This document shows positions 1 to 13,500 of a DNA stretch of 64,000 bases, one piece after another (positions within the stretch are counted from its first letter, which is position 1; every line of letters starts with the position of its first letter). Source of the DNA: Spisula solida (taxonomy: Eukaryota > Mollusca > Bivalvia > Venerida > Mactridae); the NCBI GenBank assembly GCA_947247005.1, contig OX365952.1:45674722-45738721 (forward strand). Direction: 5' to 3'. The position numbers were made by a program, and so were the translations under genes. Under the pieces are notes generated by a model, which was not told the DNA's origin, did not search any database, and saw only the letters and a program-made list of their open reading frames with translations.

Positions 1-1299
1 TTTTGACTGTTGTACACATGCAGTCACAAGGGAGCTAACTCTTACAGTATATTGTGATGATATGTTCTTGGATTAGCTTCCCTTCCCACAAATTACAGCA
101 AACACACTGAGAGGAAATTAGACCTGTGCAATTACACACATCTCACTTTCTCAGTATTTAGTTGGTAAATTTTGTTGAAATTTGAAGCAAGTGTAGTTAA
201 AAGATGTGTGATATTGATTAAGTAAATTTCATTTAATAACACACAATATTCAGCAAACACCAGCACATAATTCAGCGCTACGTAAAATTGCGAAGTCACC
301 AAATCTGCTCCAGCTTAAAACGCACAGTTTTCCAACAGCTAAGGACTCGTCCTACTGAACGTTTAGTCTATGCAACATTGTCGCATTGACGTCACTCATT
401 CATGCGAAATCTCAGTGACATTTGATTGAAGCATAACATGCCGTTCGTATCCACAAATGTTCATTGCCGAGAAAATGACCTTGACAAATTTTAACAATGA
501 ACGGACAGATAGAAAGGTAAAACATGGTCCTAAAACCTATATTGGGTCTATGATTGCATAGCACGCAATTTTACTTAATGAACCTCCAATAATAATTAAT
601 TCAAGCGGTTACTTATTGCAACATCGAGACGTCCATACCGATCAACCCGACGTCACGGCGTCAATCGAGACACACATGGTCATTTGTGTTTTTTTAGGTA
701 AACGGATTATGAACAGGCACGCGTTCGATACACCACACACTACCAATTAAATGCATTAACAGTCAATAAAATTGTAAAAGAAATCTTATATCTAGACAAC
801 AACAAAGGTCTACGTCACTTTGGCTCCAATGGGGTGTCCTGTTTACATGGATATCGAATGTGTGCCTGTTCAACCGGTCTGATTATGATTATGAGATTGC
901 GGCCAGGGCGAATAAGTGATAATAAAGCGTGTGGTGGCCATACTTTGCTGCAAATATGCTCATGTCTGTTACTATATATAGAAACAAGTGTATTAAAACT
1001 ATTACGGTCTATAATTGAATTAAAGAACCAGGCTGTCTATTGGAAATAAGAGATAGGCGCACCTCTGCAGCGCCGGACATGCCTGTGTCTAATGTCTCTC
1101 TCTTCCTTCAGGGGCTTTCTCTCAGTCTGTCCCTCTGGTCAGATCATGCTGTATATGCACTGGTAGAGGATGCACCTGCGCCCTTGTGGCTGCAACACAA
1201 TAATGTAAAGTGCCTTTGAACGAGTGTTCGCATAAAAAAGGCGCAATATAAATCTGGTATATTTTATACATGTACATGCCCTATACACTGACAACCACC
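1..1299. other. AT-rich flank without a recognisable gene
   Basis: I see no conserved protein on either strand. The last part (about 1195-1265) reads like the 3' tail shared by L2-type LINEs and their SINEs: 'tgtaaagtgcctttgaacg' followed by 'ggcgcaatataaat'. That makes about 1050-1265 a candidate retroelement 3' end, reading on the plus strand. Confidence 0.4.
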
Positions 1300-2081
1300 A
1301 TGGTATGTTCTACACTACTGCATGTAGAACACACTGACACCGACTTCACAATGGTAAGCTCTACACTACTGCATGTAGAACACACTGACACCCACTTCAC
1401 AATGGTATGCTCTACACTACTGCATGTAGTATACACTGACTCCCACTTCACAATGTTATGCTCTACACTACTGCATGTAGAACACACTGACACCCACTTC
1501 ACAGTGGTATGCTCTACACTACTGCATGTAGTACACACTGACTCCCACTTCACAATGGTATGATCTACACTACTGCATGTAGAACACACTGACACCCACT
1601 TCACAATTGTATGCTCTACACTACTGCATGTAGAACACACTGACACCCACTTCACAATGGTATGCTCTACACTACTGCATGTAGTATACACTGACACCCA
1701 CTTCACAATGGTATGCTCTACACTACTGTATGTAGAACACACTGACACCCACTTCACAATGGTATGCTCTACACTACTGCATGTAGTATACACTGACACC
1801 CACTTCACAATTGTATGCTCAACACTACTGCATGTAGAACACACTGACACCCACTTCACAATGGTAAGCTCTACACTACTGCATGTAGTACACACTGACA
1901 CCCACTTCACAATGTTATGCTCTACACTACTGCATGTAGTACACACTGACACCCATTTCACAATGGTATGCTCTACACTACTGCATGTAGAACACACTGA
2001 CACCCACTTCACAATGGTATGCTCTACACTACTGCATGTAGAACACACAGACACCCACTTCACAATGGTATGCTCTACACA
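1300..2081. repeat. 51-bp minisatellite, about 15 copies
   Basis: The unit contains 'ctctacactactgcatgtag' followed by 'acactgacacccacttcaca' and 'atggtatg'. Units differ mainly after the palindrome-like 'ctgcatgtag' (gaacacac, gtatacac or gtacacac). Because 51 is a multiple of three and the unit lacks stops in some frames, both strands stay open (for example 1281-2129 minus). I treat those frames as by-products. Confidence 0.95.
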
Positions 2082-5000
2082 CATTTTAAGCACAATTTGT
2101 TTGGAGGTGGCATAATAATTACGAAACAACTAAAATAAAGTCTGTAGATTTTTATTGAAATATGAAGATACATATAGCTCCAGCACTTGAAGTGTTGAAG
2201 GAGGCAACAATATACATATGTTAACAAATGTATGTAGCAAAAATACTTCATAGTAGCAATGCATTATAATATAAAATCTTATCAAATCTTCTATTGCAAA
2301 ATCTATAAAGTAAAAAATCTTCATTTATATCTGTTATGAAAATATTTGAGTTTTCACAGAAAAGTGCACAGAATCTCTGAAGTTTCTTCACTCTGAACAA
2401 AATTAAAATATTCAGTACATCATTTCACTTATAGTACAAACAAATTGACCCGGTCCTCAAACCTATATTCATGCATAAAGGTTAGGGACCACATTAGTTT
2501 GATCAGACCATGCAATACTTTGATATTGTTCGCAATGCCAATAGCAACAATAGAATGAGTATCCATTATATGTTAGTTGCATAAAAGTTGTAACAACAGA
2601 TTAAAATATACATTTAGCACGGAGTCAGAGAACTTCCGGCAATGCAAATAAATAAATAAATAATAGTGAACCCAGGTACAGGCAAAAATATAAAATCGTT
2701 TCTGACCTGTTTACTTATTTTATACTCTCAAAATTTCATTAAATTAAACATACCGGTAGTATGTGGTAACTAATCAAGTCTTATAATACTTACAAAGCAA
2801 CAGGCATGGAGTGAAACTGAAAAACAACACTATGTAACAAATAACAAATCATGAAATGTCATCAACACAGATGATAATCTTATGCTAAACACAAACAACT
2901 GCCCTGTGTTCAACGAAGACTTACGTCACACATGTTTCATACCTGGTACTTAACACGTACGAAACAGGTACGAAACGTGTGTCATGTAAATATTTGTTGA
3001 ATGCTGGACTGGTAATCTCGATAATTTGATTGAATGATCAGATGAAAAATATGTGATGATCATGTAACATGTGTTGATCATGTGACCTGTTATGATCATG
3101 TGACAACCATGTGACACATAGTTCAGAGTTAAAACATCACTTACAACATGTAATGAAATCGGCAACAATAAAAACTGGCGATAATACATTGGAAAATGAT
3201 GATACATTTAAATACTGAAATCAGCAAAAACTCACAGCAAGTCTCTCTAGCTCACAACTGAATTTATCAACAGTCAAACTATGTTATTTCTGAAATTACT
3301 ATTTTAATAAATTAAAATTCATACTAAATTTCAACATTTATTGCTAAAAACAACAAAAGCCTGATAAAGTTTCATCATTAACAATAGAATAAATGAACAG
3401 TTGACCAGGTGCCTAAGTATGTTATTGCTTATATGTGTTGTAAATAATGGGAATAAACTAAGGTACCTGTAATAAACAGAAGAAATGACTCAGTAAATGT
3501 GTCGCCTTATTTTACCCTATTCATTGTCCTTACTGTTTGAAACATTATATCTTAAACAAATTCAAAATGACCGAAAAATATTACAAAATATGGTCAATAT
3601 ATTTTTCAGGGTTTAGAATATAATTTATACATGTAAAAGAAATAGAAAAGTATTATGAAATAATAAGTAAAAGATGCTTCAGACTTAAGAACATCTGACA
3701 GAAATAGAACAAAGTAACAATTATTTATGTATAAAGTGATACACTTAAGATGAGGGCCAGTGTAACAAGATAAATAGAGAGATTACAGACAGAAATGATT
3801 TGAAGATAGGACGTACTCTTGACAGACTGCATGGTTAATGATCTACTATGGCAGTCCACATAAACAAGGAGAAGTGCTAAGGAATTGTCCTATACAAGTT
3901 CCACGGGTGTCAACAGAACCAAATTAAAAATCCTGAAAATCATATATGGCTGACCATTTTTGCCAATAGAAAGCCCTTCATGCTCTTTTAAAATAGACAA
4001 ATTCAGAATCAGGAATATTGACATCCCTGAAGTTCACACGCCAGGGATATCTAAATGTCAGTTTTAATAAGAAGTACACATTGTTTTCAACCATATTTAG
4101 TGTATATATTCTTATCAATCCTGTTTGACCTATTCCGGCATCTTTGTAAACTTCAATAACAAACTTAAAAGATCAATGAAGCAATTTTTTTATAAATCAT
4201 AACCATAGCAACCAATTAAAAACTTAGATGGACAATGTCCCGCCACACTTCTCCAGTTATCAATATTTGGCATATCAAACGCCAAATATCCCGAAAATTA
4301 TTTTTCGAAAAATTTATCAATATTTTGATTAGTAGAGAAAAGCACAGCAGAAAAAAGTAAAGAATAATATCAAAAAAGAAATAGAACTCAAAATTACGTG
4401 AGTTCAGTCATAGTTGTATAAAAATCTTAAAAAATCCCCTGAAATATTCTCATATGCTTAAACATGGCACTTAGAATTTTCTACACTCTTCTGTGAACAT
4501 GTTCTAATTAGAACTTGTTCTGATTAATAACCAGTGAGTGAATCATCTCAAATTAGACTGTTTTCTACCACCCAGGGCCTCAAGATGAGTCCTCTAGAGA
4601 CAGATCGACAATCCATTCTCTACATGCAACTGTTTAGCAATAAAGAAACTTCAAGGGGATCTAATAAATTGTCAATGTAAAATTATCACACATAGGGTTA
4701 GAAAAATCTTAACACATTTGTTTGGATATATAAAACTTGTCAATAAGTTTAACCAGTTCAACAGAACAGAGTCATAATTATATATATTATACTTCAATCG
4801 TAGGACAAAGCCGTAAGGTTACAGACGGTACAAATGTACATGCTAGTAAATTCCCAAAAAGAAGGTCCGCCCTTCAAAAAATCAGATTAGTAAACATTAA
4901 TTATTTCCTTTCTTTTGTAAACATTTACATTTCGTTCACTCTCTTGACGGAGGTACTGTAATATTAAATACAATTCTTACACAATTGATAAAATAATAAA

Positions 5001-6761
5001 AATACAGAATTCCGATACATGCTCTTCATGTAATGATCTGTGTTTTCAAACGAACGAAGGCAGTGCAAAATTTTATTCTGGCAATACACTGTATTATAAT
5101 AATATGTAAATTATAACTAAGAAGTAACTTAAGGCACACTCGGCAAACAAGGGGTTTCATCTAGTGAGGAGTGTCGGGAAAGCATGATTTATATGTATGT
5201 AAGTCAAATATACATGTATGTATGTACACAAAAAGTATTTGTCATCTGTACAGTTATTAATTATATACAAACTATTTACAAAACACAACAAGTAATAATC
5301 TATCAAACTGTTTTTGGTTTGTAGATAAATATATAGCACTCAATCCATACCAACTGTCATACTGAAATAATTCAACAGGGATTTAACCAGGGGCTAAAGG
5401 GTCGAGGGTCATTTTTAATTATTTTGTAATGGGTTTTACCATTCTATAGCCAAAGAACAGTTATACTATGGCTATAAAAAATAAATGAAAATGACAAATA
5501 GACTGTTGTCTGTATCCGGAAATTCAAAATGTAGCTTTTTAAAAATTTCGCAGATCGAAATGTCAATTTGCAAGTCAAATAAAACCACTGTTTTAGGTGT
5601 AGGTTAGATAATTAATGCAATCTGTGATCGGCCAGATTAAACATACATATATCTTAAGTAATAGAAAATCTCAGGTAACAAGTTAGACTTAGTAACGAAG
5701 CAATAATCTCTCTTTAACGATATTTGATTCCATGATATATACTGTACGAAACTTCCAACTAGACTCATTGGTTTTTATTGTATTTCATTGTTAACACCAG
5801 AGGAAGGCCAAATAATTATTTTAATTTACTTCAATGTTTATCTCATGACATGGCTTAATAATTTTATTAGATAAATACATACTCATTACTCAACAAAATA
5901 TTCTAATTTTTTAAAACACATATAACAAAACTTGCGTAAATTACTTAAAGAAATTTAAGAATAGTCTAGTTGGAATATTTTCTTAGTATGTATACAAATA
6001 TACTGTTTTTTGATTCTTGATAAAAATAAGATTATGTATGTATTTATACATAATATGAGTATGTAGCCAGTTGATTACAGTGTTGCGGAGTATTACCTCC
6101 CTTGTCAAAATGGATAAAATTTAATACATGATTACCTCCCTTAGAACAGTTTTTTGGGAAATTTGATAAAACAAGCACATTTGATATGATAGTAAAAGTT
6201 TAACATACTTTACTTCTGTATGTAGGTTAAATTAAACACAAATGTTGAAGAAACATTGTGTTGACACAAGCTTTTCTTCATGACATAAAATATAAATACC
6301 TTTAAAACAACCAATTGTCATAAAATTATGCCGTCAAAACAAAGTAACAACATCGCATGGAGTGGAGTGATGATTAGCAAGGACATAAGTCGAGTCACAA
6401 TAAATTACAGGTATGTGTGTTTTGTCAATCAAATATCAATAAAAAATATGCTCAATATTTAAATTCATTTTTTTCGTCATAAATAGGGTAAATCCTAAAA
6501 TTATTCAAACAATGTAAATGCTCCCCTGAAGAGATTATGTTAAAAACAAAACGGGAAGTTAAATTCATAAAGCTTTTTAGATTCGGAACGTGGGTACCAG
6601 ATGATGACACCATGTTCCGGTTCCCCTATACTAATACACAGTACACTCACACAAATATATATCAGAACAAGTTTATGGTCAAATATATTTCACAAAGTTT
6701 TCAGCAAATCACTGATTGCAAGCTTTTCACTGTAACAGCTGACTAGAATTATCCTCCTTTT
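2082..6761. other. AT-rich 3' flank of SUFU, no gene seen
   Basis: Only short chance frames are present. At 3060-3120 there are four close copies of an E-box-like 'catgtgac'/'catgtgtt' motif. Around 5380-5420 a fragment resembles the 'caggggtttcatt' hAT-like repeat seen at 7617. The SUFU polyadenylation site is probably in this stretch or just after it, but no single signal stands out. Confidence 0.5.
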
Positions 6762-6848
6762 GTATGATGTCACATATCCGACACGGTATGTATGATGTCA
6801 CATAACCGGCACGGTACGTATGATGTCACATATCCGACACGGTATGTA
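6762..6848. repeat. 28/29-bp direct repeat, three copies
   Basis: Three near-identical units starting 'tatgatgtcacat' and ending 'ccgacacggta'. Each unit carries 'tgatgtca', which resembles a CRE/ATF half-site pair. It lies downstream of the SUFU stop. Confidence 0.8.
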
Positions 6849-7024
6849 TAAAGTTTCTCTTATCTCTCCATAAATGCTTCTACAAGTGTAGGGTGTGTTC
6901 TAATCTACCATAGATGTTCCACAACTCACCTAGATACAGAAACATGACAGAAACTAATAAACTCCAAACTGAAAGTTAGTCATCATCACATTCATTATAT
7001 AAATCATAGTTGTAGGTAGACGTT

Positions 7025-7355
7025 GGGTGTTCACTAGTAAATTCTGTTCCAATTCATATCTCATGTTTAATAGTAGATTTTGTGTTCACTAGTACTGTTT
7101 GGTACAACTACATCTGTTTTACTAGTAAATTTGGTGGGCACTAGTAATTTTAATTTTTTATCTGGTGTTCACTAGCAAATTATCTGGTGTTCACAAGTAA
7201 ATTTCGATCCATTTATATCTGGTGGGGTTTTCTACTAGTAAAGTTGGGGTCATTAGCAAATTTTTATCTGGTGTTTAATAGTAATTATTGTGTTTCATAA
7301 GTAAATAATGATCCATTAATATCTGATGTTCACTAGTAAATTTTCGTCCGATGTT
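7025..7355. repeat. Degenerate minisatellite just 3' of the SUFU stop
   Basis: Many diverged copies of 'ttcactagtaaattt' alternating with 'ccatttatatctggtg'. The period is irregular (roughly 30-60 bases), which suggests an old decayed array. It starts about 120 bases beyond the SUFU stop codon, so it probably falls in the 3' untranslated region. Confidence 0.65.
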
Positions 7356-7472
7356 CACTCTGTAGCATTGATGAAATATGCACGGTCGATTAGATTACAT
7401 AAACACTTCTACTGGCTTTATGGAGGATCGCGTAGATGACATACACGTCGGATACGTCGGACATCTCTCTGG

Positions 7473-7544
7473 CTATGCTTCATCAGGTAAAATTGTAATG
7501 CACAATCTACGTTCAGGCCATCGATATGTTTTAGGCAAAAGGAG
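7473..7544 (-). CDS. SUFU: SUFU coding exon 10, C-terminal tail and stop
   Basis: A 72-base terminal exon found by searching for the expected C-terminus. Acceptor CTACTTTCAG|CTC. Encodes LPKTYRWPERRL and later TILPDEA before TAG at 7475-7473. Vertebrate SUFU has LPKEYSWPEKKLKVSILPD here plus about ten further residues, so this tail is shorter. Phase 0 fits exon 9. Confidence 0.93.
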   Translation of the reverse strand, partial: LLLPKTYRWPERRLCITILPDEA

Positions 7545-10500
7545 CTGAAAGTAGAAATAAATCCTATATTATCCATGTTCCAAAATAAACATAAACATTT
7601 TTATTTAACCATTTACCAGGGGTTTCATTAGCTTCTGAATCTGAAGGGTCAATTTGATACTTTTAACTAAATTTTACTATCTAAACATTATCTTATAAAC
7701 AAAATACTCATGATTTTAAGAGAAAAATGAACCCTTCAAACCAAAATTTTGAGGGTCAAAATGAGCTTTTTTTAAATTTCAAGGGTCAAAACCCCTACTC
7801 CCCAGTCAAATGGAACCCTGATTTACTGACATTCTAAACTATTCTGATAAAAGACAAGTTATTCTCTATACATCATCTTATAGTAACAGACTTACATCAA
7901 ATTGCATTAAAATATGTTGCTATAGAGACAACAACATTTAAGGCAAAGCATTCTTGAGTTATTAAACCGAAACTATTTGGTCTAACGACCTACCGACCAA
8001 CAAACCAACCAACGGACATGTGCAAAGCAATATACCCCCTCACCAAAGATGGGTGGCATGATAATGAGTATCATAACTATGCTACACTGTATGCTATGGT
8101 ATGGCATGTTATATAATACAAAAAATTTAAAATTTGCAAATCCTATAATCCTTGTCATTTTACATAGAAAAATAAAGAAAAGCAATCATTGTTGGAAACT
8201 CAATAAAATATTATATTTGATTATAAGGCTGCTTACTTCTTGTGGATTGGACAATTCTTGAAGATCTAAACACATCTCTTCAATGAAGTCATCTGCTAGT
8301 AAAACTTGTAACCACAGACCATGTGATGCAAAGGGATGTTCCTCGTCCGCTATCGAACCATTCACGCTAGGTGAAACTAACGTTATTGCTGAATCATTTG
8401 TTGCACTCATAAATGTAAAATGTCGCCCGTGTCGCAGTCTACCCCTAAAACAAAAAACAAAACATTGAATGATTTGGTCTACTTGCCTCAGTCTAGCCCT
8501 AAAACAAAAACAAAACATTGAATAATTCAATATTCAACCTCTATACACAAAACAACCATGATTTTCAGGCTCATTTTAGAGTCATTTTAGTCAATAAATC
8601 AAAATCTGAACACAACTGAATGGAATTCAGCCAAAGTACATAAAATAATTAGTGTTATCCTTCTAAAGTAGAATTGAGGAAATCAGAAACAACTTAATGT
8701 GACAGTACTGATTCATTTGAAGAATTATTTTTTTAAAAGAGCACATACCTGAGGGCAAGAGGCAATAAAGAAGCTGCTTCAAGGTTAAATTTTAGGTGTA
8801 CATATTCCAGTGTTCGTGTCCGTAACAATTCTGTGGGAGCATCAGAGCTTTCGGTGCTATCAAACGAACCTTTTCTTGATCGTGGACGACTGAAGTATAA
8901 GAATACAACAATAACCATATTATACTGTAAACCAATTCACTTTCACGAACACTAACTTTCGCGTTTTGCTGATCGTGGGCATATTCGCGACTACAAACTT
9001 TCGTGTTTTTAAGTTTCCTGCAGTGTCTATATAAATGTTTTAGCACTTTTGTGGCGACTTAATTTCACGAAGTTCTACAATTCGCGAACTCTGCGAAAAA
9101 ATCACGCGAAATAATTTTTATGTTTTACAGCACATAGAGGATTTATCACGAGTTGACAATTGATATAAAGTGATAGTAAACAAGCTTTGGAAATTTTATA
9201 AAGCAAGCCTTTGGCAAGCTTAATAATATTTCCTTAACAAGTTTAATATAAACATTGATGTCAAATTCTCATGCAAGTGTATGACCCAAAATTGCCCTTT
9301 TACAAATCCAGCCCACTCAACCCTTGCATGGGAATTTGTCATCAATGTTGATTTCCTCCACTTGTGGAGAAGTTGCCAGTTCCTGCCATGAGAGTGCAAG
9401 TTTGTACAGGTTAGAAAACAGTCAAAGAAAACTGATTAGGCGATTCAGCCACCATATATAACTGAAAAGTGAAAAACAGTGTTACACCCGAATAAATGAA
9501 TATGATAGAAAGATATAGTGCACTCACCTGAAGTTTCCGATCGGTGGAAGATCCGAATGCAGACCTCGTGATAAAGTGGCCTTGATCTGTTCAGATTCTG
9601 TAACAATAAAATGTAAATTATTAATATTATATCAACAAAATAGGAAGAAGACGCTAATTTACAGGCGTAGTTTCTTCTTACCCTGAATTATAAGATTTTT
9701 AAAAAGATATTGTTGAAGTGCCACTCAGCCTCGGGTCAACGGTATATCAGTGATACGGAGACTATCTCAATCACATTATTCTGATACCATATAAACCAGC
9801 ATTTACCTAGAACTAACTATGCTGAGCATACCTAGAACTAACTATGCTGAGCATACCTAGAACTAACTATGCTGAGCATACCTAGAACTAACTATGCTGA
9901 GCATACCTAGAACTAACTATGCTGAGCATCAAGCAAGGCAGATATTAAACAACCTTGGTATAATAATAAGAAGAAGAAGAATAATGACTTTATTTGAAGA
10001 GGCGACACAGTTGTACAAGCCCAGTTGTCCCTGTATGTCGAGACCTGGGATCGGACCCATGACCTCTTGCACTTGAAGCGCATGCTCTACATTTGTAATA
10101 TAAAGCTTTTGTGGCGGGCTCACAAAATAACTCACTGACTAAAACTTTCTAAAGGTGCTGATACTCCAGTTGATGACAAAATTCACAATTATTTTTAACC
10201 TTTTCCAAAGATCGTGTGTGGTTATTTATTATCAAGAGAACAAATGTGTTTACAACCCCCTGTCTGAATGACGTCATTAGAACTTATTTTAGAAATAATG
10301 TTACATCAGGTGATAATTACTACCAGTAAGTTATCACAACAAAATGCAGACCGGGAAGTATACTGGTTTGAACCAGTGCTCTCATTAGTGGGCAACTTGG
10401 GCGAAATAGTCCCCCTAAGGGCCGTAACTTTGCCCTAGTAGGGGCTAAAGGAGAAGTGAAAACACATCACAAGAACATATGACAATGATCATTAATAACC

Positions 10501-13500
10501 AAAACAACTTATTTATCCTTTAGTTCTGTGTCACTTCTCCCTAAAATCTTAGGCTAGCTATAGCCCTGAGAACATGCACATTGCCACTGATATAATATAT
10601 ACACTAAAACTATTATTTGCAAGTTCTTGGAAATTATGTTAAAGAACAAACAAAATCACCTCAGGTACATGGGCTTAACATACTGCCTCCAACATAAATA
10701 GATATAGGATAGCTGTTGATGTTAAAGATTTGCCAATTTTTGTGTAGATCTATCAAATATGTTCAGACAAACCACATTTATAAAGTGTCGTTATACAGAT
10801 TGTTAAAAAAGTTTGTACACAAAATTTAAATTCATACTAAAAAAATTTCTGAACTAAGTGCGAAATGTACAATTCCATGTTCTTACTAAAATGATTTCAT
10901 TGAATACCAGTGAGATAAAAACAATGGTATAACCACCTGGAATTTAGCCTGAAAATTTTACATTCTTCTTGCCTCAGAAAAATAAACTATTAAAACTTAA
11001 ACATTGAGAACTAACTTTTTCAACACCCTGTTCAATGTGTACATGTAATTAAATGTAATAAAATACAGAACATGCACAGACAATTCGAAGCCAAACAGAA
11101 ACGGCGGCAGCACCAAGTCACACAAGCTTTACTAAGTCAGTGTAAAAGTATTATATAAGTTTTTTACCTAGTGTACCTATGATAGAAATATGTCCTCTTT
11201 CAGCCTCTTCTTCATCGTCATCGAAACCATCCTTATCATACAAGTTGTCCCGATCATTTTCACCTGGTTCTTCCCATGAGCACTTGCTGTTTACTCCGCT
11301 AAGATTGGATCCCTCCGATTCTATCCCAGAATCCACTTTCTCTTGTAGACTCGGTCCCGTCTCAAACAACGACTCCCCTCGCCTCATGTCCGTCACCAAC
11401 CAGGGGCCACCAGCACTGTGCGAGAAGGAAGTTCAAATTTGATTTCAAATGTTTATTGCATCAAAACATGTTAAATAGCAACTGAATGAAGTTCAAATTT
11501 AATTTCAAATGTTATTTGCATCAAAACATGTTTAAAATCAACTAAGAGGGTTTTTGAAACAAAAGTGTTAGTCTCCAACAAAGGGCCATAACTCTTGTAA
11601 TATTCACCCTACAATATGCCCACTTTAGGCTTGATATCAAACATTCATGCAAAGTCTCTGAAATCTGACCAGTGGTTAGTTAAGGAGAACAGGAACGGAC
11701 AAACTTTGTGACAGACATCCAGGAATACAGACACCCCTGCCCACTTTAAGTGGGAGAAACGCAAAGAAGACTCACACATAGGTGCTTAAAAATTAACACT
11801 ACCGGTAAGATATTACATAAGGATGGGACTAAACTACAAGTGTTAATGAATTGTCTAGGTGAGACCAATGGATACCGATGGTTTGCTAGGGATGTCAAGA
11901 CAATATGTCCCCTACCAAGAGCACAGGAGGAGCTCTAGGAGACCAGTTAATAGAGACCGGTTAACCAGAAGTAAGCATAGGAAATAACAAAGAATTTATT
12001 TCACGCTACAAAGCCTTCATCTAGGTAATGCTATAGATTGACGTACATTGTGATAGATCGTAGTAATTCAATAACTCCAGGTCCGTTCCAGTGTTGTGCA
12101 GCATTCAATTCCTCTGTACATACACCAACAATCTGTGAACAATGTATAAACATGTTAGAAATAAGCTTAAACAAAACAAACCCCAAGCTGTTTTCAGCGA
12201 TTTCAAACCTAGCTTGGAAACTGTTTGAGTTATGTCAGAATCCAGATTTTTTGACGGACGGACGGACGGACGGACTGACTGACTGACTGACGGACGGACG
12301 GCAAACCTCTAGTCCCCTCCGGTCAAAAACCGGTAGGGGACTAATAAATAAACAATGTCATGATTTATAATACATACAGTGCTTGGGTGACTGCAAATAG
12401 CTCCCCTCATTCTACGAATAGTGGAGCTAAAAATTGTGTCCTATGAATTATACTATTGGCGAATGTTAATGCAAAGATTGATTTTCACAAGGCACAAGAT
12501 AGGAAACATTTAATCATCACGAAAATTCTACTTTTATGGTACCTTACCTGTACAAAGCAGACCGGTCCGAATGATGTTGTGATAGGGTTAAGCTGTGGAT
12601 CTTCAGCCATTAACATGTGTTGTATACGTGACTCACTGCCATCTAGTGGACTATGCCACGGTACATGATCTCCAGCATACACTTTGTTCTCTACAACACA
12701 CAAAATAAGCACACTGGTCAAACGGTTGAAAATTAAGACTTTCTGCTATAAATAAACTTGTTATTACTATTGTTATTATAATAATACATATTTTTACTAT
12801 AAAGATTCGCAACTGCTCCTTGGTTTTTACATGTGAACACTACACTGCGTTATAGCACGGAGAATTTGACATGATCTTGACCTTTATGCATGAATATATA
12901 ACAAGGTTCTTGCGTTGAATATATAAATTTCCATGGAAAATCATGCAATATCAGTCCTTTAGATTTGTGTTGGTATTTCACTATTACATCTCGAGCGTCT
13001 TCCCGATACTTTTCGCTTATGAACATATACAACCGGGAATATATATTATATAGACGATATAACAGCTGTTAAATTATATATGCTTATAGAAGGTTTAGAG
13101 TCAGGTCAATTTCTCTGTGCTATTGGAAGGTTGTGAAAATGAATGTCACTTTTTTTGGTGTAATGTGTTAATGTAGACAAGGAACAACTAAATACATAAG
13201 CAGCCCAAATCGTACTCACAGAGTCCTGAAAGAAACATTAGGTTGACTGGAAATGGTGGTATGCATTAACAAATCTACTTTGAAATCATGAAATTGAGTT
13301 CAAAGTCAGTGTGCACATGTATACTACTCAAAATTTGATAAGGGTCAACACATTGTTCTCGTTGAAATATTTACCTGTTTGAAACACATATCTAGCAAGA
13401 GCTTGCATCAATGTGGCGGGCCATGTGGGGGGATTCGTCTCTCCTGGTTCACGCTTTAATCTGAATGTCAACTCAAACCCAAATCCACTCGGTCCTTCTG

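Noticed and set aside
1281..2129. 282-codon minus frame and 97/152-codon plus frames
   Set aside because: 51-bp repeat divisible by three, open on both strands.
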